In this document: positions 44,233-54,454 of the stretch, in pieces
How positions within the stretch are numbered: position 1 is the stretch's first letter
Layout: each line of letters begins with the position of its first letter
From: Chara braunii
Taxonomy: Eukaryota > Streptophyta > Charophyceae > Charales > Characeae
Length of the DNA stretch: 64,000 nucleotides
Assembly: GCA_003427395.1 (NCBI GenBank)
Contig: BFEA01000326.1
Span: 647,621-711,620 of the forward strand
Direction: 5' to 3'
The notes under the pieces: model-generated
Told to the model about the DNA's origin: nothing
Databases searched by the model: none
The model's input: only the letters and a program-made list of their open reading frames with translations
Position numbers and translations under genes: made by a program

Positions 44233-46305
44233 CTAGGTGGATGGGGCTGGCCGGGCGGGGCCGGGGGGGGACTGAGATCGACGCTGACGAGAGATATCAG
44301 CGTAGTGCCGATCGAGGGCGGTATGGTATGGACACCGTGAGGAGGTGTGTCCATCTAGGCGGCAACGAAGGCAGCTGCGTCGGGCCTCGAGGGCGGCACG
44401 TTCCTCAGGGGATAGAGCTACGCGAGGAGGGACATAACCCTGCGGAAGGTCTATCTGAGGAACCGTGGGTGTGCGGGCGCCAGCCTGTGCAACCCGACTG
44501 CGTGCACGACCCATGGCACACATGGCCATCTGCAGGCGCTCGGCCACTGGGACAGTTTCGTCATCCAAGTGGTACTGGATGAAGTCCCGAAGCTCGATGT
44601 CCTCGGGGGCGTCCCCAATGGTAGGATCGAGCTCGACAGCGGTGTCTTCTCCATACTCGAGAGAACTGTAGTGTCGAGCGAATGGCGCTCCAGGTCGAGC
44701 CGGGCAACGAGAACGACCAGCAAACGAGGATCGGCCTCGGGTGGTACCCCGAGACTGGGAGGTGGCGGCTGGCCGCGAAGAGGATAGGGCGACGGAGAAG
44801 CGACCGCACATCCTCTGGTACTGACGCGTAGCCTCGTATGCCTGCTCCGCGGAAGAGAATGATCGCCTCCATACCTCTAGGCGGTAGTTTGTCGGCAGGT
44901 TGACAAGGAACCGGTCGGTGAGTGTGACCTCCGGGAGGAACGTCTCGTCACAAACAAGGCGAGCGTCCTGAAACACCCGAATGTGATTCTCCAGGTCGGC
45001 CGGTACAGAGGACCCGATCCATCTGGTCTGGGTGAGGCGGTCTAAGGCGTTGGTGGCGTCATGATGAGCGCCGAAACGGTCCTGAAGGAAGGCCGCGAAG
45101 TCGGCCGGAGTGGGGACGTCACCCATGCAGAGGCGCTGGGTATAATGATCCTCCCACACAGTGGAAGGGCTACCTCGCAATTTGGGTGCGAGCACATCGC
45201 ACCACAACTCCTGACGGGTGGTCGTTATAGAGAGCGTGTGCGTAGCTATCTACAACCAGCGAGAGACACGGGATGTGCCATCATACTCGGGAATGTCCGT
45301 GGTGCACACAGGAGGATGTCCACTGTGTTGATGGCGGGGGGAAAGAGATCGAGGCGAGTGTACTGCAGCAGCGTAAGTCGAGGCCGCTACAGGGGCAGAG
45401 CTGGGGGAAGACTGTGGGTCGTGGTCGCTGGCGGATGGACCAGCAGACGAGGAGGCCACGCTCGCAGGCAGCTGTCCCGGAATAGCCAGGTAGGAGGGAA
45501 GAGGCTGAGGAGCAGGTCGAGGGAAACGAGCCTGCATCATGGGGGCGGAAGAGGTGGTAGAGGAAGAAGGGTGGGCAGCCTGTGATGGGTGAGGTTGTCT
45601 TAGAGCAAGAATCTCCGTCTGAGCCTGCGCAATGGTGGCCTGTAAAGTGGCCACTCGCTGGGTGTGCGGGGTCGAAAGTGGAGGGGGCGGAGCGGGTCTC
45701 CCAGTGGGAGGAGGAATCCCATCCTGGGCGGTACCCTGCTGTGGGGGCAGGGGGACGAAGGCAGGAAGAAAAGGGTGGAGCCGTATTGCCGCGACCGGTG
45801 CGGGAAGCTGGGAAGCAACACCAGTGTGGGTCGATGAAACTGCTGGGCCAGATGGCGGTACCTGGACCGCAGCACCTACGGCAGTAGTAGAGACAGTAGG
45901 GACGGCTGTGGGCGGAAGAACTGCCGCAACGGACGGGGTCGTCTGAGCGGCAGCAGCACTCGCCACTGCTGAGTGGGAGTGTTGGGCCTGACCCGCAGAG
46001 GAGGGGGAACCATGGTGACTCCGTCTCCGGAGTCCTGGGAAGCCGGAATTGGAGCCGGTAGGGGAAGGGTTGTGAGAGCGGTGGGGAAAGCGATGAGGGG
46101 AGCCCTTGAGGCGATTGACGTCGAGGGTTAGCGCATTGATTTGCGCTTGCAACGGTCCAAGCGTACTAAGTTGTGTCTGGATTGCTATAAGGACGGCATG
46201 AAGGTCCATGGTGTCCGCATGGGTCTGATCATGAGTCGTTGACGACGCACTGACCTGGGGTGTGGACTCTGTCGCGGCGATCTCCTGGGATGAACTCCCT
46301 TCCAT
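44233..46305 (-). pseudogene. Gag of the chromovirus (one in-frame stop)
   Basis: The frame opens MEGSSSQEIAATES at 46305 and stays in one frame to 44233 apart from a single TAG near 45249. The first half is Pro/Ser/Ala-rich with a coiled-coil-like stretch (LGPLQAQINALTLDVNRL). The second half has the capsid-type region (WEDHYTQRL, FAAFLQDRFG, VFQDARL) and a CCHC zinc knuckle CLRCRLDGHTSSRC near 44360. A single stop in an otherwise open 691-codon frame points to late inactivation or suppression. Confidence 0.88.
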
Positions 46306-48270
46306 GGCCGGAAGGGGAATGGAGGTAGTCCTCAGAGGAGTGTGTGGGGAAAGGACCCACCGGTAAGAGGAAGGGGACCGTAGGAGCGGAGTGAGTATGT
46401 GTGAGTACGCTCGCGTCGGATTTTGCGGGTCGCGCGTGAGACGAAGGCGCCGAACCGCTCGAGGGGGGAGGAGCCGTCCAGGTCCAGGGTGCCCGACGGG
46501 AGGAGGCGAGAGAGTAGGAAGGGGGGCGGGAGTTAGGAGAACCCTAAACCCTAGAAAACCCTAAGAAAACCCTAACTGAAATTAAGGTGGTTAGGGGAGG
46601 GTAGCGGCGACCTAATCAACAAAAAAAATAATATGGAAGGGAGGGGAAAAAAAAATAGAATAAATAATAAAATTTTGAGATAAAAATAAAATAAAAGAAG
46701 AAATAAAAATAAATGAAGAAATAAAATGTAAAGCGCAAGGGAAGAAGACTTATTTATGTTTTTGAAAACTTCGGCAGCATTTTCTTACCCCAACGGGGTC
46801 AAAATGTGCAAAGAGAAAGGAGAGATTGAAAGAAGCACACTAATTTTTACAATGCCGCAAATTAAAATTTTCAAATAAAAAAATAAATAAAGAGGTGGAG
46901 GAGAGTGAAAAAAAACTAACCAAGTTTTGGATTTTTCACAAATTTCAGCAGCACTTCGTTACCCCCACGGGGTCAAAATGTGTTACCCCCACGAAGAGAA
47001 ACTAACCAAATCCTAATCAGATTTTAGGGTGCCGAAGAAAAATTCAAATTTTCAAAATAAATAAAGGAAAATAAAATAAATCAGAAAGATGAGAAAAGAA
47101 GTAGGGAAGATGATAATTCAATTTTTTGGAGGAACAGAGAAAATTTAAATCAAAAGAAAGAGAAAAAAAATAAACAGAAAAAATCGAAGGGGGGGGGGGG
47201 GGAAAGATGAAAAAGTGAAAAAAAAAAAATGAAAAATAGGTGGGAAAGAGAAAGGATTGAAGTGGTAGGTGAGGGAGATTATGGGGTTGTAGTTGGGGGA
47301 AGAAAGGAGGAGAGGAGCCAAGTAGGGAAAAGAAGCAAGGACAGTGGGGTTGGGAAAGGAGAGAGTAAAACTATGGTAGTGGATGGAGAAAGAGTGAAGG
47401 GGATGAGAGATTAGTGGGGAGAAGAGGAGAGAAATGAGAAAAGTGGAAAGAGGAGTGAGAAAAGGTGATGGATGAGTGGTGGTGAGAGAAAAAGAAGGTC
47501 AGATGATGAAGGGAAGAGAGGGAAAAGGGAGTGGGAGAGTGGATTAGGGATGAGAGAGGTGATACCCAGCTCTTGGGTAACCAAGAGCATACAACTTCAC
47601 CAAGATCCACAAAATCTTGGCCTTCACACACCCCTTGGGAGAAGTCGTCTTCAAGGTGGTGATGAACTGCTGCTGCACATTATCTGGGGCTAGCTGAGAT
47701 CTTGATCAGCCACCCACTTCCACTGTAGTGCAGCCCCCTAGCCAGGGGGGTCTTCAAAAAAAAATCCTCAGCAAACTGCTACGTGGCACTTTTGGAGATG
47801 GCCACGGGTCAAGAGAGGAGATGTAGAGGGCAAAAACTTTTTTGTCAATAACCTTCACCCGCTGGGTGAAATTTGGCAAAAGAGGTCTTGTTGGAAAGCT
47901 TTTTGAAAGCCGCTTCCAACGACATAAGGTGCAGCATCAGCCACTGCCTAGAGTAATAGCGCTTGTTGAAAGAACGAGCGCGGGTGGTTTTTTTTGGAGC
48001 TTTTTTAAAAAATTGCGATCTTTGAAAGATCGTAGCTCCTCAACCACCGCACAGAATTATGCGAAGTATAGCTTGTTGGAAGCGAGTCATCGAGAAATTT
48101 CCAACAAGCTAAATATCAATAAATTTGGACGACCGTTGCAGAAGTTACAATTGAAAGAGTGCACCGGTGTCATTACCAAAGAACAGTGGCGAGCGGGTTT
48201 TTTTTTTTTGCTCAAGCCACATGGGAACTGATAGGTGGGGTGGGTGGGGGAGAGGAGCATGGAGGAAAGC
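46306..48270 (-). other. 5' leader of the chromovirus, ~2 kb, purine/pyrimidine-biased
   Basis: Between PBS and gag lies a long leader. From about 46620 to 47570 the plus strand is almost pure A/G (the transcript would be C/U-rich), with A/T-rich blocks at 46620-47230 and a G run at 47190-47202. Two copies of a CGGGGTCAAAATGTG block occur near 46795 and 46967, and telomere-like CCCTAAACCCTA at 46542-46553. A 13-bp perfect hairpin sits at 48069-48111. No protein is supported here. Confidence 0.7.
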
Positions 48271-48284
48271 CTGCTCTGATACCA
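48271..48284 (-). other. Primer-binding site (initiator tRNA-Met)
   Basis: The minus strand reads TGGTATCAGAGCAG, an exact match over the first 12 bases to the complement of the plant initiator tRNA-Met 3' end, one base inside the 5' LTR. Confidence 0.9.
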
Positions 48285-48285
48285 G

Positions 48286-48617
48286 TGTGAGGGACCCGCC
48301 GGGATGGCGGTCCGTTAGGATCAAGACGGAGCTGGAAGGGACAGCGGAACTTCAACGCAGACTCAACACACACGTACTCCAATCTGTGCAAATGAAGAAT
48401 GAATCACAAAACAAACTGCAGCTGGGGTATTACCCCAGCGGACTGACTGGACTGGACTGGACTAGAGTGGTACCGACAGTGGTACCGGGCAGGACTGGAC
48501 TGGACTGAATAAGCACACGGCCTGTGGGGTCAGGCCACGGCCTGGTCCCACAGGCCGAACTGGCAAATAGCCAAATAGGCCCTGGTTGTGGGCCAGGGCA
48601 GATGAAGGCCCGCTGCA
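48286..48617 (-). repeat. 5' LTR of the chromovirus
   Basis: 332 bp from TGTGAGGGACCC to GCTGCA, matching the left LTR. The target duplication ACAAC follows at 48618-48622. Confidence 0.9.
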
Positions 48618-48691
48618 ACAACGCAGGCTCTGCCGCAGCGAAATCCGCACACAAAGACCCTCCGGCACCCCAATTCGGAAGGGTGAGAACG

Positions 48692-49480
48692 CGAAGTTTG
48701 TTGGGATCTGAACTTCAAGAGGGTATGAGAACGAGAGGCAGAGAGAGAGAGAGAAGCCAGTGAAAACTCGCAGTGCGTCGGGGATTCAGCACTGTTTATT
48801 CGGCCGATGGGGCACCAGGAAGATCACAAACCGACCAACGCACAGGTCAAATGAGAAGTTCGCTGGAATCCGAACTAAAGGACGGTGCATAAGAGAGAGA
48901 CAGTGAAAGAGACACAAGATCCACAATTCCTTGGACGTTAAACTCGACGAGGATGTAGGACGTTCACACTAACATCAGAGGCCACCTCAAAATGAGAAGT
49001 CCGCCGGCATCCGAACTTCGTATGTTGTCCCCCGTGGCGCTCTCTGGCACTCGATGAAGCCTAATTGAAAGCAGGAGCCTGGCCAACATGTTCTGTGACC
49101 CTGTCCGGGCAAATTGAGAAGTTCGGATTCGGACGAACTAGGGTTGTTCTTGCAATCGACGGATGATCAGGAAGACAAGTGTCAGCTGAACGGGCAGAAG
49201 AAAACGCGAAGTCCGCCGGCATCCGAACTTAAGGAGGCTTCTCGAGAGAGAGACATAGAGAAAAACCGGAACCGCACTTAAGGGGCACAAGGAAGACCAC
49301 AGTCAGATCAAAGGGGAAGTGGAAAGGCGAAGTCAGCCGGGATCCGAACTATGCAACAAAGAAATAGAGATGGACAGATAGGATCTGCACTTCCGTGCCA
49401 GGTGAAAACCACGACGCAGCAGGAAAACGACCGTGACGTCGGAGGCAAGACGACAATGCGCAGTCCGCCAACACCCGAAA
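48692..49480. repeat. Degenerate array carrying a GAAGTCCGCCGG..CCGAACT motif
   Basis: Variants of GAAGTCCGCCGGCATCCGAA start at 48692, 48855, 48996, 49117, 49208, 49329 and 49460, with spacing of 91-163 bases. Intervening sequence shares AGGAAGA-CACA and GAGAGAGA-type pieces, so the array is a diverged tandem repeat of about 120-160 bp. The same motif recurs at 61326, 61849, 62492 and 62764. Confidence 0.75.
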
Positions 49481-49497
49481 TCGTTCCGCTCTCCCGT

Positions 49498-50040
49498 TCC
49501 GCAACGTCACGAGGTCACCTCGGGTGTGGTCTGCAGACTTCAAACAAGAGTTGTTGGACTGTGCATCCTACAATCCATTTTTGGAAGTATATCCGCTGCG
49601 CGGTGCCGGAATACGGTCAAAAGATGTGTCGTATTGTTGCGTACGGTTGTCTGAAGCCGATTGCGACTTCTGCAGAGTGTTGTGTGTGGCATGTTCAAAC
49701 CGAAAGCGGACTTTGGTAGACGTTGTAGTGCTAGTTTCTTGCAACCACCTTAGAATTTATGGTTGCAACATGAGGAATTTGCGCCTTCTGTACGAGAACG
49801 GACAATCCGATTTGGAGATTGTCGGTCAAATTGATGAGGTTCATAAGTGGCATGAGGTAGAGTAAGTGACATGTTGTGTGCATGACGCCATCGGTAAGTC
49901 CTTGGCAGGTGCCTGTAGGTTTGTAAGGATGAAATACATTTCGGTGTTCTCGAGGGTGGCGACGAAGGGACAGCCACAAACCCTTGCTTTCGGGTCGTCA
50001 ATGAATGCATTATACGGGTTTGGTTCTCATGGGACGCGGG
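49498..50040 (+). pseudogene. Unrecognised family, paralog C (partial)
   Basis: This paralog is similar to the middle and C-terminal part of the intact gene at 56499-57371. Shared blocks are KQELLDCA, EVYPLRGAG, VSYCCV, RVLCVACSNRKRTL, HEVE, RFVRMKYISVFS and LAFGSSMNALYGF. A TAA at about 49864 separates two pieces that stay in register with the paralog, so it is a nonsense change rather than a gene end. The N-terminal third is missing and replaced by the motif array. Confidence 0.6.
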
Positions 50041-50044
50041 GACA

Positions 50045-52048
50045 TTGGTAGGAACTTTAAATTTTGTAAATGATAGCGTTTTAGAAAGTATAGATTATTG
50101 CGGCTCGTAGCGTTTAATTTTGACGCAGCTCAATATATAGTTGACTTGTAGCGTTTAATTGAGACGTACTTCAATCTTGCATTTGTGATTTCTTGCACGT
50201 GTCGGTACAATTTTGAACTTTTAATTGCCGATACAATTTTCAACTTTTAATTTTTCATAATTACGATGTTTCTTGAAGTGAGACGGAATCCATGGTACTC
50301 ACGTGAATTTCAGTTTGATATGACAATGTCATATCAGTTTATGATTATTTGTCGAAGTGCGCCGGAATCCATACATGAACCATCTTGTTTACCGTGTGAT
50401 TGCATTGAATCATCGATGAAAATTTCTAGTTTCTCCTTCACACAATATCATGTGTAGCACGTCTGACTCAATGCTCAGTGATAGTCCGTGTGATGCAGAC
50501 TCTGAGGTCATTCACAACCCTGTCGTTCAATGTCTCATTACGTCTGCGTTCGAGTGAATTTCAATGTATGACAATGACATGCCAGTTACGTCTTTAAAGT
50601 CACATAAATTGTCGAAGTGTGATAGAGTCCAAAATTATCGAAGTGCGTTGGAATCCATCCTTAAACCATCTCGTTTACCATGTAATGGTCTTTACTCTTC
50701 AATTGAGTTCCAATTTATGCCAATCACTCCGAACAGTGTCGTGTGATTGCCTAAGGCTTAAAGTAGACTTTACTCTTCACATGAGTTAATAAGTTAGTGC
50801 ATAAATTTAAAGCATAAATGATCGAAGTGCGACAAAATCCATAGACGATTAGTACTTAAACCATCCGTGTGATTGCCTCAAAGTCACACTTCGATTGAGT
50901 TTCAGTAAATAAAGGGAAGTCACAATGTCATTTAAAATAGGTCCGAATCAATGCAGACACAAAATCGAGCAAGGTGTAAAGAAATCGAGAGTCTAACAAT
51001 TCATGTTATAACCGTAACGACTTTTAAGTTACAAAATTTATGGAAGTGCAATGGAATCCACACTTAATTCATTATGAGCAGTAAACGGTTCCCTTGAATC
51101 TCCAGTTTAGATTCAATTTATGGTCTGTCAATTGCATTCTTCGGGTTCCTAAGTTCCATTCAGGTCCAAAATATAGCGATTTTAATATGAAATTAATAGC
51201 TTGCGAGTACCAATTTAAAATATAATGTCCCATTCTAACGAATAACATGTTGTGAGGAGATATTCTTCACGTTGGAACACAAGGACAAGTACAATGACAA
51301 CACTCTACGAAAAGTTTCGCATCACCATTCGGGTGTCCAAACATTGGAATTCGTAGGTGGTAGGCGGAGACAGATCTACGACTGTCCTTAATATGACGAT
51401 GGACACAAGTCGCCTTGACCTGCTATGTAAGCCTTCCTATTTGGGGACTTCCACAACTCCAAGTTAATTAGCACTTTGCTGCTGTACTCACAGAACAACC
51501 TCGCGGTTCTTCGACGACCTCTTTGTTGACATGAGTTTGAGCTACTCGTCATTGTTGTCACTTTTTTCACCCCGTGGTCTTCAATAGTAGAGTGGTCTGA
51601 CCATTGCACAAGATCCTGTATTTGTTGCTTGTGCACTTGGGAGAATCGCAACTGACGCGCTTCCTTGCGTTTCTCCGTTGATGCATTCTCTGTTGCACTA
51701 CCTTCTTGATAACTGTGACGAGATTTTCTGGAGAGTGGAACATAGGGACCACAACTTAGAGACTGTTTTTCGAGAGGAGGAATATCGTCTGTCAACGGCC
51801 CGTTATGTGTACGATTGTTCGTACTGTCGCAACGGACATCCTTAATATATGTAAGGAAAATCGTCCCCAATAGGAGAGTAGTCCGACCGTTCCACATGAA
51901 TGATGTGTTAGAAATGAGTCGAAATTAAGCGGCGGTTGCAGGACTTGCGCTCACTTGCGAAGTGCGAATTTACTCTCACTTATCGACGCACATGAATAAC
52001 GTGTAGAAAATAAGTCGGGATTGGACGGCAGTTATAAAACTTCTGCAT
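50045..52048. other. AT-rich region with GAAGTGCG..GGAATCCA motifs; direct repeat
   Basis: No gene recognised. Motifs GAAGTGCGCCGGAATCCA (50353) and relatives at 50592, 50637, 50820 and 51042 echo the array at 48.7-49.5 kb. An ~80 bp segment at 51609-51688 (CAAGATCCTGTATTTGTTGC ...) is repeated at 52049-52127. A minus-strand 169-codon frame (51388-51897) overlaps this repeat and lacks any domain. Confidence 0.5.
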
Positions 52049-52063
52049 ATCAAGATCCTGTAT

Positions 52064-53013
52064 TTGTTGCTTATGCACTTGGGAGAATCGCAACTGATGC
52101 GCTTCTTTGCGTTTCTCCGATGGTGCAGAATGGATATCGGGACTTCATCGCAGAATAGGAACTCCTTAGCACCGGAGATCGATCTGATTTTTTTGTCGAA
52201 GAACATTTGGGAAGACATTGGACGCTCTGGTCAGGACCGTGACTACCTGCACTTCGAAAATGATATTGCCCCGGACGGGGAAATCCCTTCGTGGCAAAGT
52301 GCGGAAGAAGGACACCTTCGGATTTGCCATGATGCAGGGTCGAACTTTCGGTACCTGTACATTATGATGAAGGATGTACAGGCATACCCTATCGAGTTGG
52401 AGTCACTTCTGAAGAGGGAACCCGTCGAAACTTCTAAGATGGTTGAAGCATGGCACATTGATGTGAGAAACTTAAGTGGGCGCCATTGGACAAGTTGCAT
52501 CAAGAACTGTGTGCCTTGTTTTGCCTCGGCCAACCGACGAAGTCGGCGCCGGTTATCATAGACTTCTTCGGTCGAGTGAGGGTGCGTAATCGAGGCACCA
52601 CCGTCGTGACGCTCTTCACTGCTGTGAAGGTGGACGGTCGACGAATGAGACCTCTTTTTCTCGCAAGGGAGGAATTTCACGGTGTCAAACTCACTTCTTT
52701 TCAAGCGTTTCACACAACCGGCCCTACTGGCTCCCTTACACGGTTCAAAAACAAGCTCGCCATAGATCAATCACTCAAAGATGAGCTGCATTTGCGGGTT
52801 GACTGTTTGGTGCACCAACAACTTCACTACCTCTTCGATAGTTGCAATGAAATAAATTCCACAGTCGAACATAGGGACAACGAATTGCAATTTGTTTACC
52901 GCCATCTGGATTATTCAGCCTCCGGACCTCAGGAAGTGACACTTCGCAACCGGCAGACGAGATATGTGTGCGACCGCCCTTACTGCGATGCTGGACATCT
53001 ACATCTTCACTAG
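52064..53013 (+). pseudogene. Candidate coding region, unrecognised, frame change near 52500
   Basis: Two overlapping frames (52064-52561 and 52486-53013) may belong to one decayed gene. The second includes APVIIDFFGRVRV and RNRGTTVVTLFTAV and ends with a Cys/His-rich tail (CDRPYCDAGHLHLH). No domain was assigned. An antisense frame of similar length exists, so even the strand is uncertain. Confidence 0.25.
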
Positions 53014-53299
53014 CGGCGTTATGAATTAGTTGCTTCGTGTTTTCTCTAGTGCGAATAAACTCGCACTATGCTTACAGCCCATCGAATTCCATGTTCGCCC
53101 CCTTACTTATCTCTCGTTCATCATGCCCCATCCCGTTTGGTATACCCCGTTGCATGACAAACTGTCTATCTAATTACGAGTTCATTCACACTTTACCAAC
53201 ATTAGTCGGTCTCAACTTCGTCGTTTACCCACCTCTCTGTGTATGACAAGGTGGAATGTTTGACACCCGCAAGGACGCTGTTCTCTATTCTGATGCAGG

Positions 53300-53911
53300 A
53301 TGTCGTCTGGAAGTGTCAGTGAGACGATCGTTGTCAGCGACCTCAACTACTTCAGAAGTCTGCGAAGTGTAGTTGTTGCCGCAGATGAGAACATTTATGG
53401 TTTAGAGTGGTTTGGCAACATTGGGCTTCCCAGATACCTCTACCTTCTGGTCCCCGAAGACGTTCGCGCTCGTGTCCAGCCGTTTGTTTCGACCCCGCCT
53501 ACCCCAGCTTTTCAGTACATTGTGATGGTCACGCTACGCTTTAGGCCCATCTTCAGAATTGATTTCTACATTGCGTCCGAAGGGGAGTTGAGAAGCTACT
53601 TGTATTATTCATACGTAACTAGCACATCTTTCGATAGAATGTCAGAAGGTTGTGAGCCTATTATTACGTTTTTCTTAACGATCTTCATCATGCATATCGC
53701 CTCGTGCTTAGATGGAGAACTATTCCTTGTATCTGGCGTGAGAGAAGATGATGACAGTCCCCCGTTCTGGGGAGACCATTGTCCATTCCAAATCTGTCAC
53801 TGGAGCAATTTGAATCGAGTTTTAAGAGATATACTCATGCGCGACTTGTCGAATATCGAAGCACATCTTCAGGCCCGAATTCCCAAACCAAGTCCTTTTA
53901 ATCGAGTTTAA
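53300..53911 (+). CDS. Hypothetical 203-aa protein, unrecognised
   Basis: An intact frame starts MSSGSVSETIVVSD one base after a splice acceptor (TGATGCAG, ending at 53298). This is the same arrangement of acceptor then ATG as in the LTR ORFs and near paralogs A and B. It has alternating hydrophobic strands, a hydrophobic stretch IITFFLTIFIMHIASCL at about residues 122-138 that could be a membrane segment or core strand, and an acidic loop EDDDS. Upstream exons are not assigned. A palindromic AGTGCGAATAAACTCGCACT lies at 53048. Confidence 0.45.
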   Translation: MSSGSVSETIVVSDLNYFRSLRSVVVAADENIYGLEWFGNIGLPRYLYLLVPEDVRARVQPFVSTPPTPAFQYIVMVTLRFRPIFRIDFYIASEGELRSYLYYSYVTSTSFDRMSEGCEPIITFFLTIFIMHIASCLDGELFLVSGVREDDDSPPFWGDHCPFQICHWSNLNRVLRDILMRDLSNIEAHLQARIPKPSPFNRV

Positions 53912-54454
53912 CATAGACGAGAGCAACGACGACGATCGCGGGAAGCTACTCGAAGACTGTACATGCTGCTACCATGAAGATCGTACCAACTTTTTTCATG
54001 CGACGCATACTACGAAGATACTCATCGTCTTAGGATATTCGGATTCTATATGTGAATAGACTCGCATTTATCACCTCACGCCTTTAGAATCTTTCATCAT
54101 GAATATTGTTATGCGTGCAGCGGGTCTGACCCTATTACGTTGTGGACATCATGTCGCACTTGGATGAGCTTTTGTGTGGGACTTGTGTAGGCACGTGAAC
54201 ATCGTGCCAGTTTTTGGATTAACTTTTGTCTGATGTAGGACTTCGGCACGAATCAGCGTTTGTGTAGGCCTTCGGATTGAATCAGCTTTCCTGTAGGACT
54301 TCGGTTGAACTTGTGTTCGACATGTTCGTATTTGAGGTAGGGTTTGTTTCAAGTGTAATGCAGGACTTTTCGGCTTGTGGCGACGAGGGCGTGTCATATA
54401 GACTGTGCACAATCGTCTTCTGTAGATAAGGGGATGTCATGTAGACTATACGAC

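Larger units (their letters stand above)
38485..48617 (-). mobile_element. Full-length Ty3/gypsy chromovirus
   Basis: The element is 10.1 kb with LTRs at both ends, both TG...CA, a PBS inside the right LTR and identical 5 bp target duplications ACAAC (38480-38484 and 48618-48622). Transcribed leftward, the order is 5' LTR, PBS, 2 kb leader, gag, protease, RT, RNase H, integrase, chromodomain, ~940 bp untranslated region, 3' LTR. All domains are present, but frame changes and stops make it non-autonomous today. The LTRs differ by about a 39 bp indel plus substitutions, so insertion was not recent. Confidence 0.93.

Noticed and set aside
45061-45946. Plus-strand frames of 70-174 codons inside the chromovirus
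   Set aside because: They are antisense shadows of gag, whose capsid and zinc-knuckle motifs are clear on the minus strand.
47842-48231. 129-codon plus-strand frame in the chromovirus leader
   Set aside because: It is antisense to the element, spans the hairpin and a T run, and has no domain.
48692-49480. CRISPR-like array of palindromic motifs
   Set aside because: Spacing varies from 91 to 163 bases and the intervening sequence is related between units.
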